From assembly GCF_014191495.1 (NCBI RefSeq), contig NZ_JACHWR010000001.1:434001-498000 (forward strand): a DNA stretch of 64,000 nt. The letters are read 5' to 3'. Below are positions 34,625 to 42,913 of the stretch, piece after piece. The first letter of the stretch is position 1; each line of letters opens with the position of its first letter. The notes beneath the pieces were generated by a model. That model was not told where the DNA came from. It worked only from the letters and a program-made list of their open reading frames with translations, and searched no databases. The position numbers were made by a program, and so were the translations under genes. Source of the stretch: Nocardioides soli (GTDB taxonomy: Bacteria > Actinomycetota > Actinomycetes > Propionibacteriales > Nocardioidaceae).

Positions 34625-35424
34625 TCCGTCACCTCCAGAAGGGACAGGAGCTCGTCGCGCAGCTGTGCGAACTCCGGATGCCGGATCAGCTCCCGGCGAC
34701 TCTCGGTCTGCGGCAGCCGGACGTCGATCTGCTGCACGATCCGCCCCGGACGTGCGCTCATCACCACGACGGTGTCGCCGAGCAGCAGCGCCTCCTCCAC
34801 GTCGTGGGTGACCAGCACCGTGGTCCGCGGCGCCTCGTCCAGCGTGCGGCGCAGCCACTGCTGCAGGTCCGCGCGCGTGATCGAGTCGAGGGCGCCGAAC
34901 GGCTCGTCGAACAGCAGCACGTCCTTGCCCGCAGCCATCGTCCGCAGGAAGGAGACGCGCTGCCGCATGCCGCCGGAGAGCTGGTGCGGGTACTTCTTCT
35001 CGAAGCCCGAGAGCCCGAACCGGTCGATCAGGTCGAGCACCTGCTCGCGAGCCGCGCGCTTCGAGGTGCCGTGGTTCTCCAGCGCGAGCGCGGCGTTGCC
35101 GGCCACGTCGCGCCAGGGCAGGAGCAGGTCGCGCTGGGGCATCCAGGCGCAGCGGGCGAGCCGCTCCTTCATCGTGGTGGCCCCCTCGACGCGCACCACG
35201 CCGTCCGTGGGGTCGGTGAGGCCACAGATCATCGAGAGGATGGTCGACTTGCCGCAGCCGCTCGGGCCGACGATCGACATCCGGCCGTGCCGCGGGAGGG
35301 ACAGGCTCGCGCCGGACACGGCCACCGTCGAGCCGAACCGCTTCTCCACGTCGACCAGGTCAATGCCGACCGCATCCTGGTGTCGACCCGCCGCGGGGGC
35401 CTGGACTTCCGTTCCTGAGTGCAT
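34621..35424 (-). CDS. ABC transporter ATP-binding protein (ThiZ/SsuB-like)
   Basis: A 267-residue ATPase with Walker A GPSGCGKST, Q-loop region MPQRDLLLPW, signature LSGGMRQR, Walker B VLLFDEPFGALD and switch His in LVTHDVEEAL. It is the first gene of the operon ATPase-permease-binding protein-TenA2. The start is ATG 35424 with GGAG six bases upstream. Operator F lies 19-40 bp upstream. Confidence 0.9.
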   Translation of the reverse strand: MHSGTEVQAPAAGRHQDAVGIDLVDVEKRFGSTVAVSGASLSLPRHGRMSIVGPSGCGKSTILSMICGLTDPTDGVVRVEGATTMKERLARCAWMPQRDLLLPWRDVAGNAALALENHGTSKRAAREQVLDLIDRFGLSGFEKKYPHQLSGGMRQRVSFLRTMAAGKDVLLFDEPFGALDSITRADLQQWLRRTLDEAPRTTVLVTHDVEEALLLGDTVVVMSARPGRIVQQIDVRLPQTESRRELIRHPEFAQLRDELLSLLEVTE

Positions 35425-35442
35425 GACGCTCCGGGGGTTCAA

Positions 35443-35464
35443 GATTCGAGATCTGACATATGAT
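35443..35464. promoter_or_regulatory. Putative GntR operator F
   Basis: On the minus strand CATATGTCAGATCTCGAATC, sharing ATATGTCAGATCTC with operator A 17 kb away. It lies just upstream of the ThiXYZ-like operon. Confidence 0.6.
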
Positions 35465-35488
35465 GTGCGTCGATCATAGAGACGGCGG

Positions 35489-36196
35489 TCACACTTGACC
35501 AGCCCCTTCGCCACTCTCTTCGCGACCGTGGGCGATCGCCATCTCCCAGAACTCCCACTCCAGGCGGGTCGCGTCGCCGAAGATCCCGACCAGTCGGTCG
35601 CGCTGGGCCGGGTCCAGCCCCGCGACATCGGCATCCATGCGTCCCCGCATGCCGGCCTCCAGTTCGGCGTACTGGTCGCTGGCGAAGAACTCGAACCACT
35701 CGCGGTACACCGGGTGCGCGACCGCCCCGCCGATGTGCCGGCGCGCGATCTCGCCGTAGCTCCACGCGCACGGGAGGATCGCCGCCCCGATCGCCACGAC
35801 GTCCGCAGTGCCCGCGACCGCGAGCAGGTACGACGTGTAGTTACGTGTGCCGGGCGCCATCACGACCTCCCGCGAGACGTGGTCACCGCTGAGGTCGCGC
35901 ACCCGCGCCAGGAGCCTCTCGTTCTGCGGGATCTCGACGTCGACGATGTTGACCAGCGCGGCCGAGTACCGCCGCAGCTCGTCGTCGGAGCGCGACTTCG
36001 TCACCGCGCATGCGATCGCGCGGGCGTACTGCGGCAGGTACAGCAGGTTCTGCCCCACGTAGTACTGGTAGACGGGCGCCGGCAGCGTGCCGTCCGCCAT
36101 GCCGCGGACGAAGGGGTGGTCCGGCAGCCGGTCCCACACGTCGGCCACCGCGTCGCGAGCGATGTCCGTGAATCCCCCACCAGGTCCGGAAGTCAT
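35489..36196 (-). CDS. TenA-family protein 3 with Asp-to-Asn active-site change
   Basis: A 235-residue TenA-fold protein. The Cys (LPCAWSY) and the late Glu (TRLEWEFWEMAI) are kept, as are Tyr53 and Tyr57. The Asp that binds the aminopyrimidine in Bacillus TenA is Asn50 here (GQNLLYLPQY). Asn could prefer a 4-oxo over a 4-amino pyrimidine, which is inference. It is alone on the minus strand, divergent from an amidohydrolase, with a strong AGGAGGAG site and a perfect 13-bp palindrome in between. It is the most diverged of the three TenA copies. Confidence 0.83.
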   Translation of the reverse strand: MTSGPGGGFTDIARDAVADVWDRLPDHPFVRGMADGTLPAPVYQYYVGQNLLYLPQYARAIACAVTKSRSDDELRRYSAALVNIVDVEIPQNERLLARVRDLSGDHVSREVVMAPGTRNYTSYLLAVAGTADVVAIGAAILPCAWSYGEIARRHIGGAVAHPVYREWFEFFASDQYAELEAGMRGRMDADVAGLDPAQRDRLVGIFGDATRLEWEFWEMAIAHGREESGEGAGQV

Positions 36197-36212
36197 CTCT
36201 CCTCCTGTATTG

Positions 36213-36225
36213 CATATTGAATATG
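36213..36225. promoter_or_regulatory. 13-bp palindrome CATATTGAATATG (operator G)
   Basis: A perfect inverted repeat with a one-base centre in the divergent gap between TenA3 and the amidohydrolase gene, 17 bp from the TenA3 start. AT-rich like sites A-F but lacking GATCT, so it may bind one of the two GntR proteins or another factor. Confidence 0.5.
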
Positions 36226-36290
36226 ATTCGCCGACCATAGGTTCACCGCGGTGCACCGTCAATGGCTGCGCCCCTGATCCGGAGGAACAC

Positions 36291-37856
36291 ATGCGCACCT
36301 TGATCCTGGGCAATCCGGTCGTGGCACTGGGTGATCCGGCACTGGGCGACACCGATCTCATCGAGGACGGCGCGGTGATCGTGCAGGACGAGGCCATCGT
36401 GGAGGTGGGCCCGCGGGAGCTGCTGGAGCAGCACGGCCCCTTCGACCAGGTGCTCGGCGGGCCGGACAGCATCGTGATGCCGGGCCTCATCAACGGGCAC
36501 TACCACTCAGAGCTGTCCGTCGGCCCCGGCCACTACCAGTACATCTTCGAGCAGGCCAACGTGCACGTGCACGGCGGCTACGGACCCGCACTGGAGCACG
36601 ACCTCTACCTGATCGCCCAGCACTCGATCGCCGCCATGATCAGGGGCGGCCAGACCTCGGCGGTCGACATGTACTACGGCCGGCCGTCGGTTCCCCACTT
36701 CGGCACCGAGCCGGTGCTACGCGCCTATGCCGACAGCGGCTTCCGGGTGGCGTTCGGACTGGTGTCCCGGGACCAGCACGTCTACGCCCACGAGGCGGAC
36801 GACTGCTTCCTCAAGCGGCTGCCGCCGGCGCTCGCGGCCGAGGTGAGGGCCTCGCCGATGGGCTACGCCTGGCCGCTCGACGAGGTGTTCGCGACGTACG
36901 ACCACCTGGCCCGGACGTGGGACGGGTACGACGGCCGGATCCGCACCGTGCTGGCGCCGGACTGGACCCCCGCCTGCTCCGACGAGCTCTACCAGCGGTG
37001 CCGGCGGCTCGCGGACGAGTACGACACCGGCATCACCTCGCACGTGCTGGAGACCCGCGCCGAGATGCACTTCAGCCACCAGCGCTACGGCATGTCCGCC
37101 CTCGAGCGGCTGGACCGCCTCGGCGTCCTCGGACCGGACATGGTGTGTGCCCACTTCGTCTGGGTCACCGACGACGAGCTGCGGATCTTCGCCGACAGCG
37201 GCGCGGTGGCGTCCAACAACCCCGGATCGAACCTGCGGCTCTCCGCGGGCGTGGCCCGGATCCGCGACATCATGGCCGCGGGCGGCCGGGTGATGTTCGG
37301 CACCGACGGGATCTCGTTCAACGACGACGAGGACATGTTCACCGAGATCCGCCTGGGCTCCTACCTCTACCGCGACCCCCGCGACTTCGAGCACGTCCGG
37401 GCCGACAGCGCCGCCCTCCTCCGCTCGGCCGGCGAGAACGGCGCGCGGGCGATCCGTCAGGAGGGCCGGGTCGGGCGCCTGGCGCCGGGGCTGCTCGCCG
37501 ACCTCCTGATCCTCGACCGCACCCGCATCACGAGTCCGGCCGGCCGCTACGACGACACCCCGTTCCTGGACCTGCTGGTCGACCGCGCCCAGCGCCACGA
37601 CCTGCGGAGCGTGATGATCCACGGCCGGCTGGTGATGAGCGATAGGGTCCTCACCACCATCGACGAGGCGCACCTGCGCAGCGAGCTGGAGGAGGCGCTG
37701 CGGCACCGGGTGTACCGCCCGGACCCCACGACCCGGCGCCACCAGGAGCTCGGCCACCTGGTCAGCGGGGTGCTGCCGGACATCTACCGCCCGGCGTACG
37801 AGCGCGAGGTCATGCCGGCCGCCGTGTTCAACGCCCGGGCGGTGCCGCGGGGCTGA
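36291..37856 (+). CDS. Amidohydrolase, chlorohydrolase/deaminase-like
   Basis: A 521-residue amidohydrolase with metal motif His70-x-His72 (NGHYHSE), a His in TSHVLETRAE, a His in VCAHFVWV, and Asp in MFGTDGISFN. It resembles the SsnA/AtzB deaminase-chlorohydrolase group but is longer, with about 60 extra C-terminal residues. It and the enzyme at 22361 could act on different ring amino groups. GGAGGA precedes ATG 36291. Divergent from TenA3, so likely induced with it. Confidence 0.82.
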   Translation: MRTLILGNPVVALGDPALGDTDLIEDGAVIVQDEAIVEVGPRELLEQHGPFDQVLGGPDSIVMPGLINGHYHSELSVGPGHYQYIFEQANVHVHGGYGPALEHDLYLIAQHSIAAMIRGGQTSAVDMYYGRPSVPHFGTEPVLRAYADSGFRVAFGLVSRDQHVYAHEADDCFLKRLPPALAAEVRASPMGYAWPLDEVFATYDHLARTWDGYDGRIRTVLAPDWTPACSDELYQRCRRLADEYDTGITSHVLETRAEMHFSHQRYGMSALERLDRLGVLGPDMVCAHFVWVTDDELRIFADSGAVASNNPGSNLRLSAGVARIRDIMAAGGRVMFGTDGISFNDDEDMFTEIRLGSYLYRDPRDFEHVRADSAALLRSAGENGARAIRQEGRVGRLAPGLLADLLILDRTRITSPAGRYDDTPFLDLLVDRAQRHDLRSVMIHGRLVMSDRVLTTIDEAHLRSELEEALRHRVYRPDPTTRRHQELGHLVSGVLPDIYRPAYEREVMPAAVFNARAVPRG

Positions 37857-37857
37857 A

Positions 37858-37885
37858 CGCCTCCGGCCGGATGTGGCCGGAGGCG
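37858..37885. terminator. Bidirectional hairpin terminator
   Basis: An 11-bp stem (CGCCTCCGGCC and complement) and 6-base loop between the convergent amidohydrolase and DUF981-like genes; it marks the right end of the catabolic island. Confidence 0.8.
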
Positions 37886-37904
37886 ACGGCCCCGCGGCGC
37901 CGGG

Positions 37905-38606
37905 TCACCACTTGTGCATCGTGCCGTTGGCGATGTTGTCGTACATGCCGATGTGGGTGTAGAAGTTCATCGCGCCGAACAGGAGCAGCACGACGCCGCC
38001 GATGGCCCAGGCCCACACGGCCCACCGCAGCAGGTGGAGCCGGCCGCTCCACAGGGCGATCGCGAAGATCAGGGCACCGACGGCCACGATCCCCCACAGG
38101 CCGCCGAGGAACAGCGCCTCGAGGATCGGCAGGTGCCCGAACCGGCCGCTGATCGGCTCCTCCGGCGGGGCCGCTCCGAGCTGGAACCGCACGAACGTGA
38201 TGGCCAGGGCGGCCATGCCCAGGCCGAGCGCGCCGACGAAGATCCCCACGGGCTTGAAGGCGGCCAGCATCGTCGCGTTGGCCTCCTCGACCTCGCCCTC
38301 GATCTCGCCGGTCAGGAAGCTGCGGTGCCGCCACAGGTACACCGCCGCGAACAGCAGCAGGGCGCCGAAGCCGGCGGCCGGCTGCCCGAAGGCGATGTTG
38401 GCGTACTCGAAGCCGCCGCCCCCGAAGGGCCAGGTCACGGTGGTGTGCAGTCCCAGCACCAGCAGGAGCAGGCCGGTGACACCGAAGAACCCTGCCCATG
38501 CCTCACTGTCGATGCGCTTGTTACGGAGCAGGTCGGCCAGGAACAGCGCGAACCCGATCAGGCCCGCGCCGGCCGTAATCGCCACCAGCTCGTTGTAGAC
38601 GATCAC
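37905..38606 (-). CDS. DUF981-like polytopic membrane protein
   Basis: A 233-residue protein with about six hydrophobic segments. Conserved-looking pieces are the HTTVTWPF segment and the C-terminal MNFYTHIGMY. It resembles DUF981 membrane proteins, whose function is unknown. It starts at GTG 38606 with AAGGAGA upstream. A perfect 7-2-7 inverted repeat lies 29-44 bp before the start, so it is probably regulated. Confidence 0.72.
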   Translation of the reverse strand: MIVYNELVAITAGAGLIGFALFLADLLRNKRIDSEAWAGFFGVTGLLLLVLGLHTTVTWPFGGGGFEYANIAFGQPAAGFGALLLFAAVYLWRHRSFLTGEIEGEVEEANATMLAAFKPVGIFVGALGLGMAALAITFVRFQLGAAPPEEPISGRFGHLPILEALFLGGLWGIVAVGALIFAIALWSGRLHLLRWAVWAWAIGGVVLLLFGAMNFYTHIGMYDNIANGTMHKW

Positions 38607-38634
38607 GTCGTCTCCTTCCTCAGCGTGGATCGTA

Positions 38635-38650
38635 GAATCATTGATGATTC
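38635..38650. promoter_or_regulatory. Inverted repeat GAATCAT-TG-ATGATTC
   Basis: A perfect 7-bp dyad with 2-bp centre upstream of the DUF981-like gene, in an AT-rich pocket of the 203-bp gap. Likely a transcription-factor site; its regulator is not identifiable. No other feature is seen up to 38809. Confidence 0.55.
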
Positions 38651-38809
38651 AACTATTGAGGGAAGGTCCCGGTCGCCGGTTCTATTCCGCCTCAGCCCCC
38701 GCACCGGCTCGTCTTCCCCAAGGCTGGCGATGAGCGCCCCGGTGCGCCTGGAGTTCGGTGGACACGTCAGCACCCTCCTCCCCCGTCCCGACGATCGGCC
38801 AGCCGGACC

Positions 38810-39997
38810 ATGCCAGCACCGAGCCCGCACCGCCGCGGCGCCGCCGCGCTCACCGTGGCGCTCACCGTGGCGCTCACCGCCGCCCTGGCGCTCGCACCAC
38901 TGCCCGGCGGCGGCGATGCGGCCGGGGTGGCGGCCAGTCAGGCGGCCGGCACCGCGACCGGCCGCACCGCGGTCACCGTCGTCGTTCGTCGCTGTCGCAG
39001 CTGCACCATCCAGCCGGTCCGCTACGTCCCCAGCGAAGGGGCGGACCCGTGGTGGGGGCCGGTCCGGCACCTCGACTCCGCCCGGCAGGTCACCCTCCAC
39101 CTGCCCACCGCCCGGACGCACGGTCTGACCTTCTTCGTCGACGCACCCTGGCACGGGGCCGACGACGTCGCCGCGCTCGCGGCCCTCCGCTACCGCGGCA
39201 GGTCCCCCGGCGACGCGGTCACCGCGGCCGATGCCCGCACCACCCACCGTGCCACTCCCTGCTGGGCCGGCACCGACCAGCCGGCCGCGCGGATCGTCAT
39301 CCGGGTCGACAGATTCCCCACGCGCACCGCCTTCACGGGACAGCGCACGCACCACCCGCGTGCCTACGCGCCCCGCACCCTCGAGACCTGGCCGCCGATG
39401 GCACGTGCCTACCGGGGCTCTCTGGGCGCCCAGGACGCCTATGCCTGCACGCCACCGGCCCCGCCTGAGCCACCCGGCGCCCGACGGGGTCGCCGCGCCG
39501 GCGCCGTCACGCGGCTCGTCGTCCGCACCCGTGGCTGCGCGGCCTGCCAGCTCACCCTGGCCCAATGGACCTCCGTCACCAGGCGTCCGTGGCGCACGGG
39601 CACCCGCACGGTCCAGCACGGCCGGGCCCGGTTCACGATCCCGACCCGCCGCACCCACGGCCTGCAGATCGCGGTGACCGCACCCTGGCGAGGGGTCACC
39701 GGCGACCAGACCTTCGCCGTGCTCCGCTACGGCGGGCATCCTCCCGGCAGCACGGTCGGCTTCCGGACCGCCCGCCAGCAGCACCTCGGCTCAGCGTGCT
39801 GGGCCGGCACCGATGCGCGTCGCGCGACCCTGCGCCTCGCCGTACGACGGGTCCGCGTCTACGCACCCATCTCCGACACTCGGGTGCCCGGCGAGCTTGC
39901 GTGGACGCCGCGACAGCACCGCACCTGGAACCCGATGCGCGAGGTGGCCCACGGCGTGTACGGGTCCGAGGAGCTCACCGTCTGCACCGCACCCTGA
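38810..39997 (+). CDS. Secreted protein with duplicated four-cysteine domain, unknown function
   Basis: A 395-residue protein. The signal peptide is residues 1 to about 45 with the repeat ALTVALTVALTAALALAP. The mature part is two copies of a domain of about 160 residues. Copy 1 has Cys62, 65, 151 and 213; copy 2 has Cys243, 246, 330 and 392 at matching places. Shared motifs are VVVR-CxxC, THGL, PCWAGTD/ACWAGTD and a final Cys near the end of each unit. The spacing suggests two disulfides per unit. No known family is recognised. The start is chosen for the signal peptide; the ribosome site is weak. Confidence 0.7.
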   Translation: MPAPSPHRRGAAALTVALTVALTAALALAPLPGGGDAAGVAASQAAGTATGRTAVTVVVRRCRSCTIQPVRYVPSEGADPWWGPVRHLDSARQVTLHLPTARTHGLTFFVDAPWHGADDVAALAALRYRGRSPGDAVTAADARTTHRATPCWAGTDQPAARIVIRVDRFPTRTAFTGQRTHHPRAYAPRTLETWPPMARAYRGSLGAQDAYACTPPAPPEPPGARRGRRAGAVTRLVVRTRGCAACQLTLAQWTSVTRRPWRTGTRTVQHGRARFTIPTRRTHGLQIAVTAPWRGVTGDQTFAVLRYGGHPPGSTVGFRTARQQHLGSACWAGTDARRATLRLAVRRVRVYAPISDTRVPGELAWTPRQHRTWNPMREVAHGVYGSEELTVCTAP

Positions 39998-40108
39998 CCT
40001 CGCTCGCCCGCGGGTGGCGCCAGGCTTCGTCGTACCCGACCTGAGTGTCGTGGACCTGGCGACTTGGGAGCAGATTCGTCAGGTGCGTGCGCCCCCGCCC
40101 GAGATGAC

Positions 40109-40150
40109 GAAGAGGCCCTGGCCAGCATGTCTGCTGATCAGGGCCTCTTC
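40109..40150 (-). terminator. Hairpin terminator after the tRNA genes
   Basis: A 12-bp stem (GAAGAGGCCCTG and complement) with an 18-base loop holding a smaller AGCA/TGCT dyad, 8 bp past tRNA-Glu. The DNA from 39998 to 40108 shows no other feature. Confidence 0.7.
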
Positions 40151-40157
40151 GGCTCTG

Positions 40158-40230
40158 TACCCCCGACCGGATTCGAACCGGCGCTACCGCCTTGAGAGGG
40201 CGGCGTGCTAGGCCGCTACACAACGGGGGC
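40158..40230 (-). tRNA. tRNA-Glu (CUC)
   Basis: A 73-nt cloverleaf with acceptor stem GCCCCCG, anticodon loop CTCTCAA (anticodon CTC) and T-arm GGTTCGAATCC; the first pair is G-U. The CCA end is not encoded. Confidence 0.95.
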
Positions 40231-40322
40231 TCTGCTCGACCGAACTTCCGTCGAGCAACCTGCGAAACTCTAGCGTTCGCTGTCGTTCGCACAAAATCGC
40301 CGCCCCCTGGGCGGCGATCTCG

Positions 40323-40394
40323 CTGGGATACTAGGACTCGAACCTAGACTAACTGAACCAGAATCAGTCGTGCTGCCAATTACACCATATCCCA
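40323..40394 (-). tRNA. tRNA-Gln (CUG)
   Basis: A 72-nt cloverleaf with acceptor TGGGATA, anticodon loop TTCTGGT (anticodon CTG) and T-arm GGTTCGAGTCC. It is 92 bp upstream of tRNA-Glu on the same strand, probably co-transcribed. Confidence 0.95.
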
Positions 40395-40467
40395 CTGCTC
40401 TACTAGAGATTCAGCAGAGTCCAGCGCTCGGCCCTCGCGGACCAGCCGCGCGAACCGATTCGAAACC

Positions 40468-41436
40468 TTACACAAGACCGCTGCGGCCGACCAAAACGCC
40501 AGGTTTCGCGGCGGTTTCGGTGGTTGGGCGCACCCTCAGGCGGCGCGCGAACCACACCACGAGACCCAGGTAGACCAGCGACTGGGTGAGGGTGACGGGG
40601 ATCGTCCACCAGTCCCCGCCGGACGGGTTCAGGGTGGACGCCATGTCGCTGAAGGCCAGCGCGAGACCGAACGCCAGCCAGTTGTTGAGCACGTGCATGG
40701 CGATGCCGGCCTCGAGCCCTCCGGTGAGTACGACGGCCAGGCCGGCGACCACGCCGAACGCGAACCGGTCGAAGAAGATCGGCGCGCTCTGGCCGCCGTG
40801 GGCGAGCGCGAACAGTAGGGCGGGGAAGAGCACGGCCGCCCACCGCTGGCCGAAGACGTTGCCGAACGCCTGGGTGAGGTAGCCGCGGAACGCGTACTCC
40901 TCCCCCGCCGCCTGCAGCGGCGTGAGCAGCACCACGACCAGCAGGAAGTCGCGGGTCGTCGACGTGAAGTCGTTGAGCTCGCCGCTGATCTCCGCGCCCC
41001 CGCCCGAGGCCGGCACGACCGCCGAGACGAGCAGCGTGGCGACCAGGGCGATGCCCGACAGCCCGAAGCACACCAGCATCCAGCGCCAGCGGATCCGCGG
41101 CCCGACCGACGCCAGCCAACCCGGTCGGAGCCCGTGGAAGACCCGGGTCAGCAGCCAGGCCACGAGGATCGCGCAGGCGAGGGTGACGTTGAGGTAGGCC
41201 AGCCCCAGAGGCGTCGGGTCGTCGAGGTCGAGCATCCGGCTCAGCCCGTCGGTGACGTCGCGCCCGGCCAGCGCCAGGCCGATCGCGAACGGGACCTGCA
41301 CCAGCACCGGCACGATCACGACGAAGCAGGCGATCAGCGCCAGCACACCGACGATCGGGCGCCAGACTCCGGGCCGGCCGCCGCGCTGCACCAGGTGGTA
41401 CGGCAGCCCCGGGGGCTCGGCCGTCTCGGCGCCCAC
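40468..41436 (-). CDS. CPBP (ABI)-family intramembrane metalloprotease
   Basis: A 322-residue membrane protein with about eight segments. The three CPBP motifs are present: EEYAFRG (EExxxR), FALAHGG (His) and MHVLNNW (HxxxN). These enzymes cleave prenylated or membrane-bound peptides, or process signal peptides and bacteriocins; the target is unknown. GTG 41436 is 4 bp from the gltX stop, so it is likely co-transcribed with gltX. Confidence 0.85.
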   Translation of the reverse strand: MGAETAEPPGLPYHLVQRGGRPGVWRPIVGVLALIACFVVIVPVLVQVPFAIGLALAGRDVTDGLSRMLDLDDPTPLGLAYLNVTLACAILVAWLLTRVFHGLRPGWLASVGPRIRWRWMLVCFGLSGIALVATLLVSAVVPASGGGAEISGELNDFTSTTRDFLLVVVLLTPLQAAGEEYAFRGYLTQAFGNVFGQRWAAVLFPALLFALAHGGQSAPIFFDRFAFGVVAGLAVVLTGGLEAGIAMHVLNNWLAFGLALAFSDMASTLNPSGGDWWTIPVTLTQSLVYLGLVVWFARRLRVRPTTETAAKPGVLVGRSGLV

Positions 41437-41440
41437 GTGG

Positions 41441-42913
41441 TCAGGCCAGCGCGCTCTGGAGCCGGCGCAGCGAGCGCTCGCGGCCGAGCAGCTCCATCGA
41501 CTCGAACAGCGGCGGTGAGACCCGGCGGCCGGTCACGGCGACCCGCACCGGACCGAACGCGTTGCGCGGCTTGAGCCCCATCGCCTCGACGAGCTCGGCC
41601 TGGAGCGCGTCCTGGATGGCGGCCGTCGACCACTCGGAGAGACCCTCGAGCCGGAGCATCGCGCGACGTACGACGGCGCGCCCGTCGTCGTTGAGAAGCT
41701 TCTCGGCGTCGGTGGGGTCGACCTCGAAGTCGGCGTCCGCCACGAAGAGGAAGCCGAGCATGTCGACGGCCTCGGTCAGCTTGTTGATCCGCTCGGCGAC
41801 CAGCGGCATCGCCTGCTCGAGCAGCTGCGCGTCGGCGTCGCCGACCGGGTCGGAGACCACGCCCGCGGACTTCAGGAAGGGCAGCACCCGGTCGGTCAGG
41901 TCGTCGAGCGACAGCAGCCGCAGGTGGGAGGCGTTGATCGCCTCGGCCTTCTTGAGGTCGAAGCGGGCCGGGTTGGGGTTCACGTCGCCGATGTCGAACG
42001 CCGCGACCATCTCCTCCATCGTGAAGACGTCGCGGTCGGCGGCGATCGCCCAGCCCAGCAGGGCGAGGTAGTTGAGCAGCCCCTCGGCCAGGAACCCCTG
42101 GTCGCGGTAGGCGAGCGCGTGCGCCTCGGGGTCGCGCTTCGAGAGCTTCTTGTTGCCCTCGCCCATCACGTAGGGCAGGTGCCCGAACTCCGGCGTCTGC
42201 TTGGCGATGCCGAGCTCCTTGAGCGCGTCGTAGAGCGCGATCTGACGCGGCGTGCTCGACAGCAGGTCCTCCCCCCGGAGCACGTGGGTGATCTCCATGG
42301 AGGCGTCGTCGACCGGGTTGACCAGGGTGTAGAGCGGGTCGCCGTTGGCGCGGCACAGCGCGTAGTCGGGCACGAACTGGGTCTCGAAGGTCACCTCGCC
42401 GCGCACCAGGTCGGTCCAGGTGATCGAACCGTCGGGCATCCGGAACCGGACGACCGGGCGACGTCCCTCGGCCTCGAACGCCGACCGCTGCTCGGCGGAG
42501 AGGTCGCGGCAGAAGCCGTCGTACCCCATCACCTTCGAGCCGGAGGCCTTGCGGCGCGCGTCGACCTCCTCGTTGGAGCAGAAGCAGTCATAGGTGTACG
42601 ACGAGGCCGCGAGCCTCGCGAGCGCGTCGCGGTAGATGTCGCTCCGCTCGCTCTGGAAGTACGGCGCATGCGGGCCGCCGACCTCGGGACCCTCGTCCCA
42701 GTCGAGGCCGAGCCAGCGCATCAGGTCGATGATCGCGTCGTAGGACTCCTGGGTGCTGCGCTCCCGGTCGGTGTCCTCGATGCGGAACACGAAGGTCCCG
42801 CCGTGATGGCGCGCGAACGCCCAGTTGAAGAGCGCCGTGCGCACCAGGCCCACGTGCGGGGAACCGGTGGGGCTGGGGGCCATGCGGACGCGAACAGTCA
42901 CCTGGGTTGTCAC
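41441..42913 (-). CDS. gltX: Glutamate--tRNA ligase
   Basis: A 490-residue class I synthetase with HIGH-type motif (SPHVGLVRT) near residue 20, the KMSKS-type motif KKLSKRD near residue 260, and a zinc-like CFCSNEE segment. It charges tRNA-Glu. The start is GTG 42913, overlapping the FAH-family stop by 4 bp. tRNA-Glu itself is encoded about 1.2 kb downstream. Confidence 0.95.
   Translation of the reverse strand: MTTQVTVRVRMAPSPTGSPHVGLVRTALFNWAFARHHGGTFVFRIEDTDRERSTQESYDAIIDLMRWLGLDWDEGPEVGGPHAPYFQSERSDIYRDALARLAASSYTYDCFCSNEEVDARRKASGSKVMGYDGFCRDLSAEQRSAFEAEGRRPVVRFRMPDGSITWTDLVRGEVTFETQFVPDYALCRANGDPLYTLVNPVDDASMEITHVLRGEDLLSSTPRQIALYDALKELGIAKQTPEFGHLPYVMGEGNKKLSKRDPEAHALAYRDQGFLAEGLLNYLALLGWAIAADRDVFTMEEMVAAFDIGDVNPNPARFDLKKAEAINASHLRLLSLDDLTDRVLPFLKSAGVVSDPVGDADAQLLEQAMPLVAERINKLTEAVDMLGFLFVADADFEVDPTDAEKLLNDDGRAVVRRAMLRLEGLSEWSTAAIQDALQAELVEAMGLKPRNAFGPVRVAVTGRRVSPPLFESMELLGRERSLRRLQSALA

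Noticed and set aside
35425..36290. TPP riboswitch upstream of the TenA/ThiXYZ-like genes
   Set aside because: I looked for THI-element features in both gaps and found only the operator-like dyads; the spaces (64 and 94 bp) are too short for a full THI element.
40109..40394. tRNA-linked integration site with a mobile element
   Set aside because: Both tRNA genes are intact, no integrase is present, and no direct repeat of a tRNA end was noticed.
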